Shown: positions 16,567 to 24,858 of the stretch, in pieces
How positions within the stretch are numbered: the first letter of the stretch is position 1
Layout of the letters: each line of letters starts with the position of its first letter
DNA from: CAYUPI01 sp964446585
Lineage (GTDB): Bacteria; Verrucomicrobiota; Verrucomicrobiia; Limisphaerales; UBA8199
Direction: 5' to 3'
DNA: 64,000 bases
Assembly: GCA_964446585.1 (NCBI GenBank)
Contig: CAYUPI010000004.1
Coordinates: forward strand, 124,001 to 188,000
Position numbers and translations under genes: made by a program
The notes under the pieces: generated by a model
What the model was told of the DNA's origin: nothing
Seen by the model: the letters and a program-made list of their open reading frames with translations, nothing else
Databases searched by the model: none

Positions 16567-17939
16567 GCGATTCCAATTTTGATCTCCTCATCCGGCGTGC
16601 CTCTGTCGTTACCGAGAGCGCCATCAACCGCATGGACATCGGCATCGCTTGGGGCCGCATCGCGGCGCTAGGGCCCGAGCTCAGCGGCTCTGCCCGCGAG
16701 ACCATCGACGCCTCCGGGTTGCACGCCTTTCCCGGGTTGATTGATTCCCACGTCCATTTCAACGAGCCGGGCCGCGCGCATTGGGAAGGGTTCGACTCCG
16801 GCTCCCGCGCTCTCGCCGCCGGCGGCGGCACGCTCTTTTTCGACATGCCGCTCAATTCGACGCCGCCCACGATCGACGCCGCCAGTTTCGATCGGAAACT
16901 CGCCGCCGCGCAGGCTAATTCGCTGGTGGATTTTGCGTTTTGGGGTGGACTCGTGCCGGGCAATGTCCAGCACATGGAAGCGCTCAGCGAGCGCGGTGTG
17001 GTCGGCTTTAAGGCGTTTATGGCCGACAGCGGCATCGAGGATTTCCCCCGGGCGGATGAAGTAACGTTGCGCGCTGGGATGAGGCAGGCCGCCCGATTGG
17101 GAAAAATTGTCGCCGTCCACGCGGAAAGCGAAGAGATGATTCGCTCGAAGACCGACCAGCTTCTGTCAGCCGGGTCCTCGTCCGCTCGCGATTACCTCGA
17201 CTCTCGGCCCATCCCCGCCGAGCTCGATGCCATAGGCCGAGCGCTGGACATGGCTGGGGAGAGCGGCTGCGCATTGCACATCGTGCATGTCAGTTGCGGC
17301 GCGGGTGTTGCGCTTGTCGCTTCCGCTCGAAAGCAAGGAGTGAACGTTACCTGCGAAACTTGCCCACACTACCTCACGCTGACTGAAGAGGACGTGTTTC
17401 GGTTGGGTGCAGTTGCGAAAAGCGCCCCGCCACTGCGTGCCAAACCAGCCCAGGATTCTTTGTGGGAGTACCTCAGGTCGGACCAGATCACCACGGTGGG
17501 CTCCGATCACTCGCCGTCGCCTCCCGAGCTGAAGACCGGCACGAATTTTTTCAGAGTCTGGGGCGGCATTTCCGGCATTCAGCACACGCTGCCGCTTCTT
17601 CTTACCGAAGGCCACGTCCAGCGCAACGTCGTTCTGCCAATTATCGCGCGGCTCACCTCTTTCAATGTCGCTGAGCGATTTGCGCTGCCGGCTGCGAAAG
17701 GTCGAATTGGCCTGCAGGCCGAGGCGGATTTCGCGCTAGTGGATCTGGGGCTGTCTTCCGAAGTCCGGGCCGGCGATTTGCTGTGCCGACACCCGCAAAC
17801 GCCTTACATTGGACGCACGTTGACAGGCAAAGTTGTCCGGACCATTCTCCGCGGGCAAACGGTTTGTCTGGACGGGAAAATTGTCTCGCAACCGATGGGC
17901 CGTTTGGTCAGACGGGAAGGCTCGACGAGCCCAAAATGA
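16563..17939 (+). CDS. allB: Allantoinase
   Basis: A 458-residue cyclic amidohydrolase that opens the hydantoin ring of allantoin to allantoate. The binuclear metal site is complete: H63 and H65 (DSHVHFNEPG), carboxylated lysine K150 (GFKAFM), H186 (VHAESE), H242 (HVSCGAG) and D315 (GSDHSP). The RAHWEGFDSG and CPHYLTLTEED strings are specific to allantoinase rather than dihydropyrimidinase. The GTG start at 16563 overlaps the previous stop as GTGA, implying coupled translation. No separate dihydropyrimidinase is seen in the window, so pyrimidine ring opening would need another gene or relaxed specificity. Confidence 0.94.
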   Translation: MSDSNFDLLIRRASVVTESAINRMDIGIAWGRIAALGPELSGSARETIDASGLHAFPGLIDSHVHFNEPGRAHWEGFDSGSRALAAGGGTLFFDMPLNSTPPTIDAASFDRKLAAAQANSLVDFAFWGGLVPGNVQHMEALSERGVVGFKAFMADSGIEDFPRADEVTLRAGMRQAARLGKIVAVHAESEEMIRSKTDQLLSAGSSSARDYLDSRPIPAELDAIGRALDMAGESGCALHIVHVSCGAGVALVASARKQGVNVTCETCPHYLTLTEEDVFRLGAVAKSAPPLRAKPAQDSLWEYLRSDQITTVGSDHSPSPPELKTGTNFFRVWGGISGIQHTLPLLLTEGHVQRNVVLPIIARLTSFNVAERFALPAAKGRIGLQAEADFALVDLGLSSEVRAGDLLCRHPQTPYIGRTLTGKVVRTILRGQTVCLDGKIVSQPMGRLVRREGSTSPK

Positions 17940-18018
17940 CGGCGAGCCGTGGAGCTATTGATTTTTGCGGCGCGCGACGTGTTGACCTTAGAATGCAGCA
18001 GATTTGAACCGCTTAGTT

Positions 18019-18762
18019 ATGACTAACCTCTTTGGCAGCACCCGTAGCGCAATTAAAGAGCGCTATGGCTTGATTGCTCCCAGCGGCTTTGTGCCCAGCG
18101 TTCTGCCCGGCTGGCAAAAGGCTGTGTGCCACGTAGTCATCTCTCCTGCCCTGGGCGCGCGGTTCTGCCAAATTCACGTTACGCTGGAACAGGACGGCCA
18201 GTGTCAGGGCAACACCGGCGCGAATGAGTATTTCATCTATGTCCTCGAAGGCGCGGCCAGCATTCTGGTCGAAGAACGCCGGCGCCGGCTCGAGACTGGC
18301 AACTACGTTTACCTGCCGGCCGCCACCGACGTGCAATTGAAAAGCAACGGGTCCGCCACTCGCATTTTGATTTTTCAAAAGCCTTATCAACCGTTGCCCG
18401 GCGTGGCCAAACCGACCGCCCTGGTCGGCCAGGAGCGCGACATCAAAGGCCAGCCCTTCCTCGGCAATGAAGACGCCCGGTTGCAAGTGCTGTTGCCCGA
18501 GGAGCCCGCCTTCGACATGGCCGTCAATATTTTTACTTATCAGCCAGGAGCGACACTGCCGTTCGTGGAAACCCACATCATGGAGCATGGCCTTCTGATG
18601 CTGCGAGGGCAGGGCATCTACCGGTTGAATGCCGATTGGCATCCGGTGCAAGCCGGCGATGTGATCTGGATGGCGCCGTATTGCCCGCAATGGTTCGTGG
18701 CGATGGGCAAAACACCGGCCAGTTACATCTACTACAAAGACGTGAACCGGGATCCGATTTGA
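18019..18762 (+). CDS. allE: (S)-ureidoglycine aminohydrolase, bicupin
   Basis: A 247-residue bicupin that releases ammonia from S-ureidoglycine to give S-ureidoglycolate. The N-terminal cupin shows TGANEYFIYVLEGAASI and the C-terminal one ETHIMEHGLLMLRGQGIY with the Mn-binding His/Glu/His/Gln set, then WMAPYCPQWF, all typical of AllE. ATG 18019 was chosen over an in-frame TTG at 18004. It follows allantoinase by 79 bases and sits two steps later in the pathway. A 7-base word array begins just after its stop codon. Confidence 0.93.
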   Translation: MTNLFGSTRSAIKERYGLIAPSGFVPSVLPGWQKAVCHVVISPALGARFCQIHVTLEQDGQCQGNTGANEYFIYVLEGAASILVEERRRRLETGNYVYLPAATDVQLKSNGSATRILIFQKPYQPLPGVAKPTALVGQERDIKGQPFLGNEDARLQVLLPEEPAFDMAVNIFTYQPGATLPFVETHIMEHGLLMLRGQGIYRLNADWHPVQAGDVIWMAPYCPQWFVAMGKTPASYIYYKDVNRDPI

Positions 18763-18768
18763 ATATCT

Positions 18769-18810
18769 GAAGCCCGAGGTCCGAAGTGCGAAATGCGAAG
18801 TCCGAAATCC
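18769..18810 (+). repeat. 7-base word array after the allE stop codon
   Basis: Six 7-base words in a row, including GAAGCCC, GAGGTCC, GAAGTGC, GAAATGC, GAAGTCC and GAAATCC. It starts seven bases after the stop of allE. It shares 22 identical bases with the array inside the allantoate amidohydrolase gene 3.4 kb upstream. Confidence 0.87.
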
Positions 18811-18910
18811 GGAGACGGATGCTTTAGTGACGGTCTGCCGTTCGCGCGCCCGGGCTTTTTCGATCGTTGCTTTCTCCCCGCGCACCGCTACCATCCGCGC
18901 TTCGAGTGTT

Positions 18911-19558
18911 ATGACGCCAGCGCGTGCCCCGAAAAACGAGAAGAAACGGCTCAAAGTGCTGTGGGAATACTCCGTGCTCGACACCGTGCCGGAGGAAATC
19001 TTCGACGACTTGACTGAACTGGCGGCGCGCATCTGCGAGGCGCCGATCGCTATGATTACGCTCGTGGACGAAAAACGTCAGTGGTTCAAATCCAAGGTCG
19101 GCGTCAGCGTCAGCGAGACGTCGCGGGACATTTCCTTTTGTTCCCATGCCATTACGCAGCCCGGGTTGTTTATCGTGCCGGATGCAACCAAGGACGAGCG
19201 ATTTGCGGATAACCCCCTCGTGACTTCCGATCCGAAGGTGCGCTTTTACGCGGGCGCGCCGCTCATTACGGCCGACGGTTATGCCCTGGGAACACTCTGT
19301 GTCATTGACAAAGTCCCGCGCGAATTGCACCCCGACCAGAAACAGGCCTTATGCATCCTCGCCCGCCACGTCGTCATCCAACTGGAACTCCGCAGACGTT
19401 CCGCAGAGCTGGCCAGTGCCCGGAACGAACTCGGGAGAATGAAGACCGCCCTGGCTCAGGTGCGAAAGGAGCTGGCCAAAGTCCGCCGCGGGCTGCGTCG
19501 GTCCCGAGCGACCCACAACTCGCGTCCCGCCCGCCCCAAGGCCAAAGGCCGCAGGTAA
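18911..19558 (+). CDS. GAF-domain protein with C-terminal coiled coil
   Basis: A 215-residue soluble protein. Residues about 10-160 form one GAF domain (LWEYSVLDTVPEEIFDDLTELAARICEAP at its start, FKSKVGVSVSETSRDISFCSHAI, VRFYAGAPLI and GYALGTLCVID are diagnostic). Residues about 160-200 are a heptad-rich Lys/Arg/Leu helix likely to be a coiled coil, and the end is strongly basic. No histidine kinase, GGDEF or HTH domain is attached. It lies between allE and ureidoglycolate amidohydrolase, so it may sense a ligand or redox state for the purine island (inference), but no DNA-binding part is seen. ATG 18911 removes a 28-codon unconserved extension. Confidence 0.78.
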   Translation: MTPARAPKNEKKRLKVLWEYSVLDTVPEEIFDDLTELAARICEAPIAMITLVDEKRQWFKSKVGVSVSETSRDISFCSHAITQPGLFIVPDATKDERFADNPLVTSDPKVRFYAGAPLITADGYALGTLCVIDKVPRELHPDQKQALCILARHVVIQLELRRRSAELASARNELGRMKTALAQVRKELAKVRRGLRRSRATHNSRPARPKAKGRR

Positions 19559-19604
19559 TTTCTCTGGCGCGTTCGCCGCGCCGACTGACGGCCCCGTTCC
19601 TTTC

Positions 19605-20852
19605 ATGGCGCTTTCGCTGACCATTGACAGCCCTCGCCTCGAGAAACAACTCGGAGCCCTTGCCGCCATTTCCGAAGCGCCGCCTCCGGTGGTTACGCGC
19701 GTGCTGTTTTCCGATGCCGATCGCCGCGGGCGGTCGTTCGTGAAGGATCTTTGCCGTGAAGCCAGCCTACAAGTGAGCGAAGACGCGGTTGGTAACCTCT
19801 TCGCCCGCTGGTCAGGAAAAGAGTCGCAACTGACGCCGATTGCCACCGGATCCCACATTGACGCCGTCCCAAACGCGGGGCGTTTCGATGGCGTGGTCGG
19901 CGTGCTTGGCGCATTGGAAGCCGTGCGCTCGCTAAAGAGCGCGGGTTTCGAACCGCGCCGGAGCATTGAAATCATCATGTTCACGGCGGAAGAGCCGACC
20001 CGCTTCGGCATGGGTTGCCTGGGCAGCCGCCTGCTGTCGGGAGCGCTGAGCCCGGAGAAGGCCGCCGCCTTGCGCGATCCCGAAGGCAAGACCCTCGACC
20101 TGTGGCGCACTGAGGCCGGGTATGGGAAACGGCCATTGACCTCTGTCCGGTTGGCGCGGAACTGCTACGCCGGTTTCATCGAGCTGCACATCGAGCAAGG
20201 ACCGCTGCTTGAACGAGAGCGCGTGGCAATCGGAGTTGTCAGGATCATCGCAGCCCCTAGTACCCTGCGCGTGCGACTTGTCGGAACAGGGGGCCACGCC
20301 GGTGCCGTGCTGATGCCGGACAGGCATGACGCCTTGCTCGCGGGTGCGGAGATCGCGCTCGCCGTCGAGCAAGCCGCATTGTGCAGCGGCAGTCCAGATA
20401 CAGTCGCCACTACGGGAGCTTTCCGCATCGAGCCGGGTGCCGTCAACAGCGTGCCGTCGGGCGCCTGGTTGGAAATAGATCTGCGCGACGTGCAACTAAG
20501 CACGAGGGACGCAGCCCTCCGTCAGATTGAGACGGCTGTCCGCGACATCTGCCAACGCCGAGGCGTCGAATTTCAACTCGAACGCCTGAACGCGGACGCG
20601 CCGGCCACCTGTGATCCAGAACTCATCAAGACCGTCCTCTCGGTGTGCGATGAGCTCGACTTGTCCGCCCGGGAAATGATCAGTCGCGCTTACCACGATA
20701 CGCTGTTCATGGCCAGGTTATGTCCTACAACCATGATCTTCATCCCGTGCCGTGGGGGCGTCAGCCATAGGCCGGACGAATATTCCTCGCCGGACCAGAT
20801 CCGTGACGGAGTACTGGTCCTCGCGCAAAGTTTAGCGCGACTAGGCGTCTGA
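19605..20852 (+). CDS. Ureidoglycolate amidohydrolase (M20 family)
   Basis: A 415-residue metal-dependent enzyme that converts ureidoglycolate to glyoxylate, CO2 and two NH3. Metal-site residues are H84 and D86 (GSHIDAVPNAGRFDG), E129-E130 (AEEPTRFGMGCLGSR) and HIEQGPLLE. The strings EEPTRFG and GGHAGAVLMPDRHDA are those of ureidoglycolate amidohydrolase; allantoate enzymes have HAGTTPM there. It is the last of three M20 enzymes in this island. It lies 46 bases after the GAF gene and 61 bases before the xanthine dehydrogenase start. Confidence 0.88.
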   Translation: MALSLTIDSPRLEKQLGALAAISEAPPPVVTRVLFSDADRRGRSFVKDLCREASLQVSEDAVGNLFARWSGKESQLTPIATGSHIDAVPNAGRFDGVVGVLGALEAVRSLKSAGFEPRRSIEIIMFTAEEPTRFGMGCLGSRLLSGALSPEKAAALRDPEGKTLDLWRTEAGYGKRPLTSVRLARNCYAGFIELHIEQGPLLERERVAIGVVRIIAAPSTLRVRLVGTGGHAGAVLMPDRHDALLAGAEIALAVEQAALCSGSPDTVATTGAFRIEPGAVNSVPSGAWLEIDLRDVQLSTRDAALRQIETAVRDICQRRGVEFQLERLNADAPATCDPELIKTVLSVCDELDLSAREMISRAYHDTLFMARLCPTTMIFIPCRGGVSHRPDEYSSPDQIRDGVLVLAQSLARLGV

Positions 20853-20866
20853 ACCAGGCCCGCCTT

Positions 20867-20899
20867 TTTATTGCAGGCGCGGGATTTTTTGGCTATGCT
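20867..20899 (+). promoter_or_regulatory. Possible promoter or attenuator before the xanthine dehydrogenase gene
   Basis: TTGCAG at 20871-20876 and TATGCT at 20894-20899 are 17 bases apart, an acceptable sigma70-type pair. A CCCGC..GCGGG stem followed by six T overlaps the spacer, so it could instead end transcription from upstream. The leader to the ATG at 20914 would be very short. Confidence 0.3.
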
Positions 20900-20913
20900 T
20901 GGCTGGAAGCACT

Positions 20914-23900
20914 ATGGACGGGGCCCTTGAGTTTATTCTGAACAGCCGTCGGGTTCGGCTCGCGGATTGTTCGCCCAATGCCACTCTGCTGGATTATCTC
21001 AGGGGCTGCGGTTTTACCGGTTCCAAAGAAGGCTGCGCCGAGGGCGATTGCGGAGCGTGTTCCGTGGCAATCGTGGACCGGGATTCCCGGGGACGCGCCT
21101 GCTACCGCGCCATCAACAGTTGCCTGGTGCCGATTTCACTCCTGGCGGGGCGCGAGATTATCTCGGTCGAAGGAGTAGCCTTTCGCAACAAAACCCAAAA
21201 CCCAAAACCCAAAATCCAATCGCGCCACGCGGTGTCTCCCACCGAGGCAATCGACGAGGTCCAGCTCCACCCGGTCCAGGAAACAATGGTTCGCTGCCAC
21301 GGCTCGCAATGCGGCTATTGCACGCCCGGGTTCATCCTGTCGCTGTTCGAGGGCTATTACCGCGGCGACATTTCCAAATCGGATCAACTGGACGATCAGC
21401 TTTGCGGCAATCTTTGCCGGTGCACCGGCTACCGACCGATTCGTGAAGCGGCTCTCGAGGCCTTCCCGGCACGACATCGCAAAAATGGCCGAGACCCATT
21501 CGCGGAGCGGCTGGAACGGCCGGTCCCGTCTCTGGATGAAGTCGAGTACGCGCTCGACGGTGAAATGTTTTTCCGGCCATCGTCGCTCCCGCAGCTCCTG
21601 CAGTTGATGGAGCGATTTCCTGACAGCAGGCTGATCGCCGGTGCGACGGAACTTGGACTGGACATTACGAAGCGATTCAAGAAGTTCCCAACCCTCATCT
21701 CAGTTGAGGCGGTGCCCGACTTGAAAGAAATCCACTCGACGGATTCTGAATGGCGCATCGGCGCTGCTGCTACGCTCACCGAAATCGAGGAACAGATGGC
21801 GGAGGAATTTCCAGCTCTCGCCGACATGTTGCGCGTCTTTGGCTCGCGCCAAATCCGCAATCGCGCCACCATGGGCGGCAACCTTGTCACGGCTTCGCCC
21901 ATCGGCGACAGCGCGCCGGTGTTGCTGGCGCTGGACGCCAAAGTCGTTCTGGTCTCTGCTCAACCTGCACTTGCGACGCCCCCCTCGCAGCTTCCCTCGC
22001 TGATCGAGCGCATACTGCAGCTCGACGACTTTTTTGTGACTTATCGCAAAACCGCGCTGCGGCCGGGTGAAATCCTCAAAACAATTTTGGTGCCGCGTTC
22101 CGACAGCGAATCCGGCCTTCGTCGATTCTGCCGGTGGTATAAAGTTTCGAAGCGACGGGAAATGGACATCAGTACCGCGGCGGCCTGTTTTTGCGTCGAT
22201 ATCGACCACCAGCGCATCGTCAGGGACGCCCGACTCGCTTATGGTGGCGTGGCTCCGATGCCTGTGCGCGCCCACAAGACTGAGGCAGCTCTGCTCGGGA
22301 TGCCGTGGAGCAAAGAGACACTCTCTCGAGTTGTACCCATCTTGCAGAGTGAGTTCACCCCGATTTCCGACGTGCGCGGCTCGGCCGAGTACCGACGAGG
22401 GCTGGGTGCGAGCCTTTTTGAGAAGTTCTATCAAGAGACCTCTGAGGAGCCGAACGATCGCCGGGACCAAGGTCTGCCGCTGCTCGTTAGGTCTCCGGCC
22501 GAAGGACGGAAGCGCGCGTTGCCGCATGAGAGCGCGCACAAGCATGTCACGGGCGAGGCGATTTACACCGATGACCAAGCCTGCGGCACACGCATGCTCG
22601 ACGTCTGGCCTGTCTGTTCGCCGCACGCGCGCGCGCGGGTCCTCCGGCGGGATGCGACGGTCGCATGCAAGATGCCCGGCATAAAAGCGGTGCTCCTGGC
22701 TGAAGACGTACCGGGCCTGAACGATGCGGGCACAAAACTCGATGAAGCGTTGCTGGCCACTGATAATGTGTTTTATCACGGTCAGATTGTCGCGCTGGTC
22801 GTTGGTGAATCTCAGGAAGTTTGCCGTGCCACGGCTGATAAAGTTCTTGTCGATTACGAGCCCCTTGAGCCGATTCTGACTCTGACGGAGGCGATCGCCC
22901 AAGGGAGCTTTCACAATGAACCGAATTTTATCCGCCGCGGCGACATTGAGGCGGCGCTTGCCGCTGCGCCCTTGATTCTGCGCGGCGAATTCGAGTTAGG
23001 CGGCCAGGAACACTTTTACCTCGAAACTCATGCGGCGTGGGCCGAACCGGGCGAGGATGGCACGATGTTCGTGACCTCATCGACCCAGCATCCTTCCGAA
23101 GTCCAGACGGTGGTGGCGCACGCCCTCCGTCAGCCCGTAAACAATATCATTGTGCAATGTCCTCGTATGGGCGGTGGCTTCGGCGGCAAGGAAACCCAGG
23201 CGGCAATGCCCGCGGCCCTGGCTGCGCTAGCCGCGCATCATACTGGCCGAGCCGTGCGCGTTCGATTCAATCGCGATCAGGACATGATCCTCACCGGCCA
23301 TCGGCATCCCTTCCGGGCGGAATTCGCGGTCGGCTTCGACACCCAGGGCCGGCTGCTGGCGGCGCGAGTGCACCTGACCTCAAACGGCGGTTGGGCATTG
23401 GATCTATCACAAGCCGTCACTGACCGCGCGCTCTTTCATCTGGATAATGCCTATTACATTCCCGCGGTCGAGTTTCGCGGCCAGGTGGCGAAGACCAATC
23501 TTTCGTCGAACACCGCTTTTCGGGGGTTCGGTGGCCCGCAGGGCATGCTCGTCATCGAGGAAATCATCGATCGCATCGCACGTCGGCTCGGCCTTCCACC
23601 GGAAACGGTCCGCGAACGAAATCTCTATCGTGGCAAGGGCGAGACGAACACAACTCATTACGGACTGGAGATCGCGGACAACCGCATTCAAACCATCTGG
23701 CGCGAGTTGAAGATGTCCAGCGGCCTGACACGGCGCCGCGCCGAGATTGCAGCCTGGAACCGGAAGCATCCTCATCGGAAGCGCGGTCTGGCGATGACTC
23801 CCGTCAAGTTCGGTATCAGCTTCACGGTGACGCATCTCAATCAGGCAGGCGCGTTCGTTTTGATTTACCAGGATGGCACAGTGCAGGTGAATCATGGAGC

Positions 23901-24858
23901 CACCGAAATGGGGCAGGGCGTACATACGAACATCACGGCGATCGCCGCTCGTGAATTGGGCGTTGGACTCGATCAGGTCCGCGTGATGCCGACCAGCACG
24001 GACAAAGTCCCGAACACTTCTGCCACCGCGGCCTCTTGCGGCACGGATCTCAATGGCGCGGCGGTCAGAAACGCCTGTGAGATCCTTCGCGGCCGACTGG
24101 CTCCAATCGCCGCCGACGTGCTCAAACTGAAAATCGGACGCCGGCCCGTGCCCGAGCAATTGACTTTTGCTGAAGGCCACGTTTACTGGCGCCGGCGCCC
24201 GCGCATTTCGGTCAGCTTTGCTGACGTCGCCCGCGCGGCGGTCCAGCGACGCATCAGCCTCTCCGCCGCGGGATACTACGCCACGCCAGGAATCCGATAC
24301 GACCGCGCCGCCGGCCGCGGCCACCCCTTCTATTATTTTGCCTGTGGCGCTGCGGTTTCCGAAGTCGAAGTGGACGGCTTCACCGGGATGCACCGCGTCT
24401 TGCGGGTGGACATCCTCCACGATGTCGGCGACTCGATCAACGAGGGTGTCAATCGCGGCCAAATCGAAGGCGGCTTCGTCCAGGGGATGGGCTGGTTGAC
24501 GATGGAAGAACTGAAATGGGACCACCAGGGCCATCTACTTACCCATTCTCCCGACACCTACAAGATTCCCGCGGTCGGCGACATGCCGCAGGTCTTCAAT
24601 GTCTCGCTTCTCAAGAACGCCGCGCAAAAGGGCACGATCTACGGGAGCAAAGCCGTCGGGGAGCCGCCGTTGATGCTGGCAATCTCTGTCCGCGAGGCTA
24701 TTCGCGATGCCGTCGCAGCGTTTGGGCCTCCAAAAACCCAGGTGCCCTTGCCTTCACCCGCCACCTGTGAGGCGATTTACCTCACGATTCAGGCATTTCA
24801 GAGCCGAAAGAAGCCGTCGATTCTTGCGCCGGCCCCGCAGCTCCTTGCCGCAGGTTGA
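20914..24858 (+). CDS. Xanthine dehydrogenase, single-chain form, with in-frame repeat insertion
   Basis: A 1314-residue molybdenum hydroxylase oxidising hypoxanthine and xanthine to urate with NAD. Residues 1-180 bind two 2Fe-2S clusters (C41, C46, C49, C70; then C133, C136, C168, C170). Residues about 210-500 are the FAD domain (LIAGATELGLDI, NRATMGGNLVTASPIGD). From about 540 follows the molybdopterin domain (MGGGFGGKE, AFRGFGGPQ, VGEPPLML). Most bacteria split these parts over two or three genes; here all are fused, as in animals. Between VEG and LHPVQ about 22 residues are extra, and part of them (RNKTQNPKPK) is coded by AAAACCC words at 21190-21217. ATG 20914 was preferred to TTG 20899. 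The 3' end overlaps xdhC on the opposite strand. Confidence 0.93.
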   Translation: MDGALEFILNSRRVRLADCSPNATLLDYLRGCGFTGSKEGCAEGDCGACSVAIVDRDSRGRACYRAINSCLVPISLLAGREIISVEGVAFRNKTQNPKPKIQSRHAVSPTEAIDEVQLHPVQETMVRCHGSQCGYCTPGFILSLFEGYYRGDISKSDQLDDQLCGNLCRCTGYRPIREAALEAFPARHRKNGRDPFAERLERPVPSLDEVEYALDGEMFFRPSSLPQLLQLMERFPDSRLIAGATELGLDITKRFKKFPTLISVEAVPDLKEIHSTDSEWRIGAAATLTEIEEQMAEEFPALADMLRVFGSRQIRNRATMGGNLVTASPIGDSAPVLLALDAKVVLVSAQPALATPPSQLPSLIERILQLDDFFVTYRKTALRPGEILKTILVPRSDSESGLRRFCRWYKVSKRREMDISTAAACFCVDIDHQRIVRDARLAYGGVAPMPVRAHKTEAALLGMPWSKETLSRVVPILQSEFTPISDVRGSAEYRRGLGASLFEKFYQETSEEPNDRRDQGLPLLVRSPAEGRKRALPHESAHKHVTGEAIYTDDQACGTRMLDVWPVCSPHARARVLRRDATVACKMPGIKAVLLAEDVPGLNDAGTKLDEALLATDNVFYHGQIVALVVGESQEVCRATADKVLVDYEPLEPILTLTEAIAQGSFHNEPNFIRRGDIEAALAAAPLILRGEFELGGQEHFYLETHAAWAEPGEDGTMFVTSSTQHPSEVQTVVAHALRQPVNNIIVQCPRMGGGFGGKETQAAMPAALAALAAHHTGRAVRVRFNRDQDMILTGHRHPFRAEFAVGFDTQGRLLAARVHLTSNGGWALDLSQAVTDRALFHLDNAYYIPAVEFRGQVAKTNLSSNTAFRGFGGPQGMLVIEEIIDRIARRLGLPPETVRERNLYRGKGETNTTHYGLEIADNRIQTIWRELKMSSGLTRRRAEIAAWNRKHPHRKRGLAMTPVKFGISFTVTHLNQAGAFVLIYQDGTVQVNHGATEMGQGVHTNITAIAARELGVGLDQVRVMPTSTDKVPNTSATAASCGTDLNGAAVRNACEILRGRLAPIAADVLKLKIGRRPVPEQLTFAEGHVYWRRRPRISVSFADVARAAVQRRISLSAAGYYATPGIRYDRAAGRGHPFYYFACGAAVSEVEVDGFTGMHRVLRVDILHDVGDSINEGVNRGQIEGGFVQGMGWLTMEELKWDHQGHLLTHSPDTYKIPAVGDMPQVFNVSLLKNAAQKGTIYGSKAVGEPPLMLAISVREAIRDAVAAFGPPKTQVPLPSPATCEAIYLTIQAFQSRKKPSILAPAPQLLAAG
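21190..21217 (+). repeat. 7-base word array inside the xanthine dehydrogenase gene
   Basis: Three AAAACCC words and one AAAATCC in unbroken register. The tract lies in the linker between the two iron-sulfur subdomains and keeps the reading frame. Confidence 0.85.

Noticed and set aside
23407..24534. 375-codon open frame opposite the molybdopterin domain of xanthine dehydrogenase
   Set aside because: Antisense shadow; no recognisable motif.
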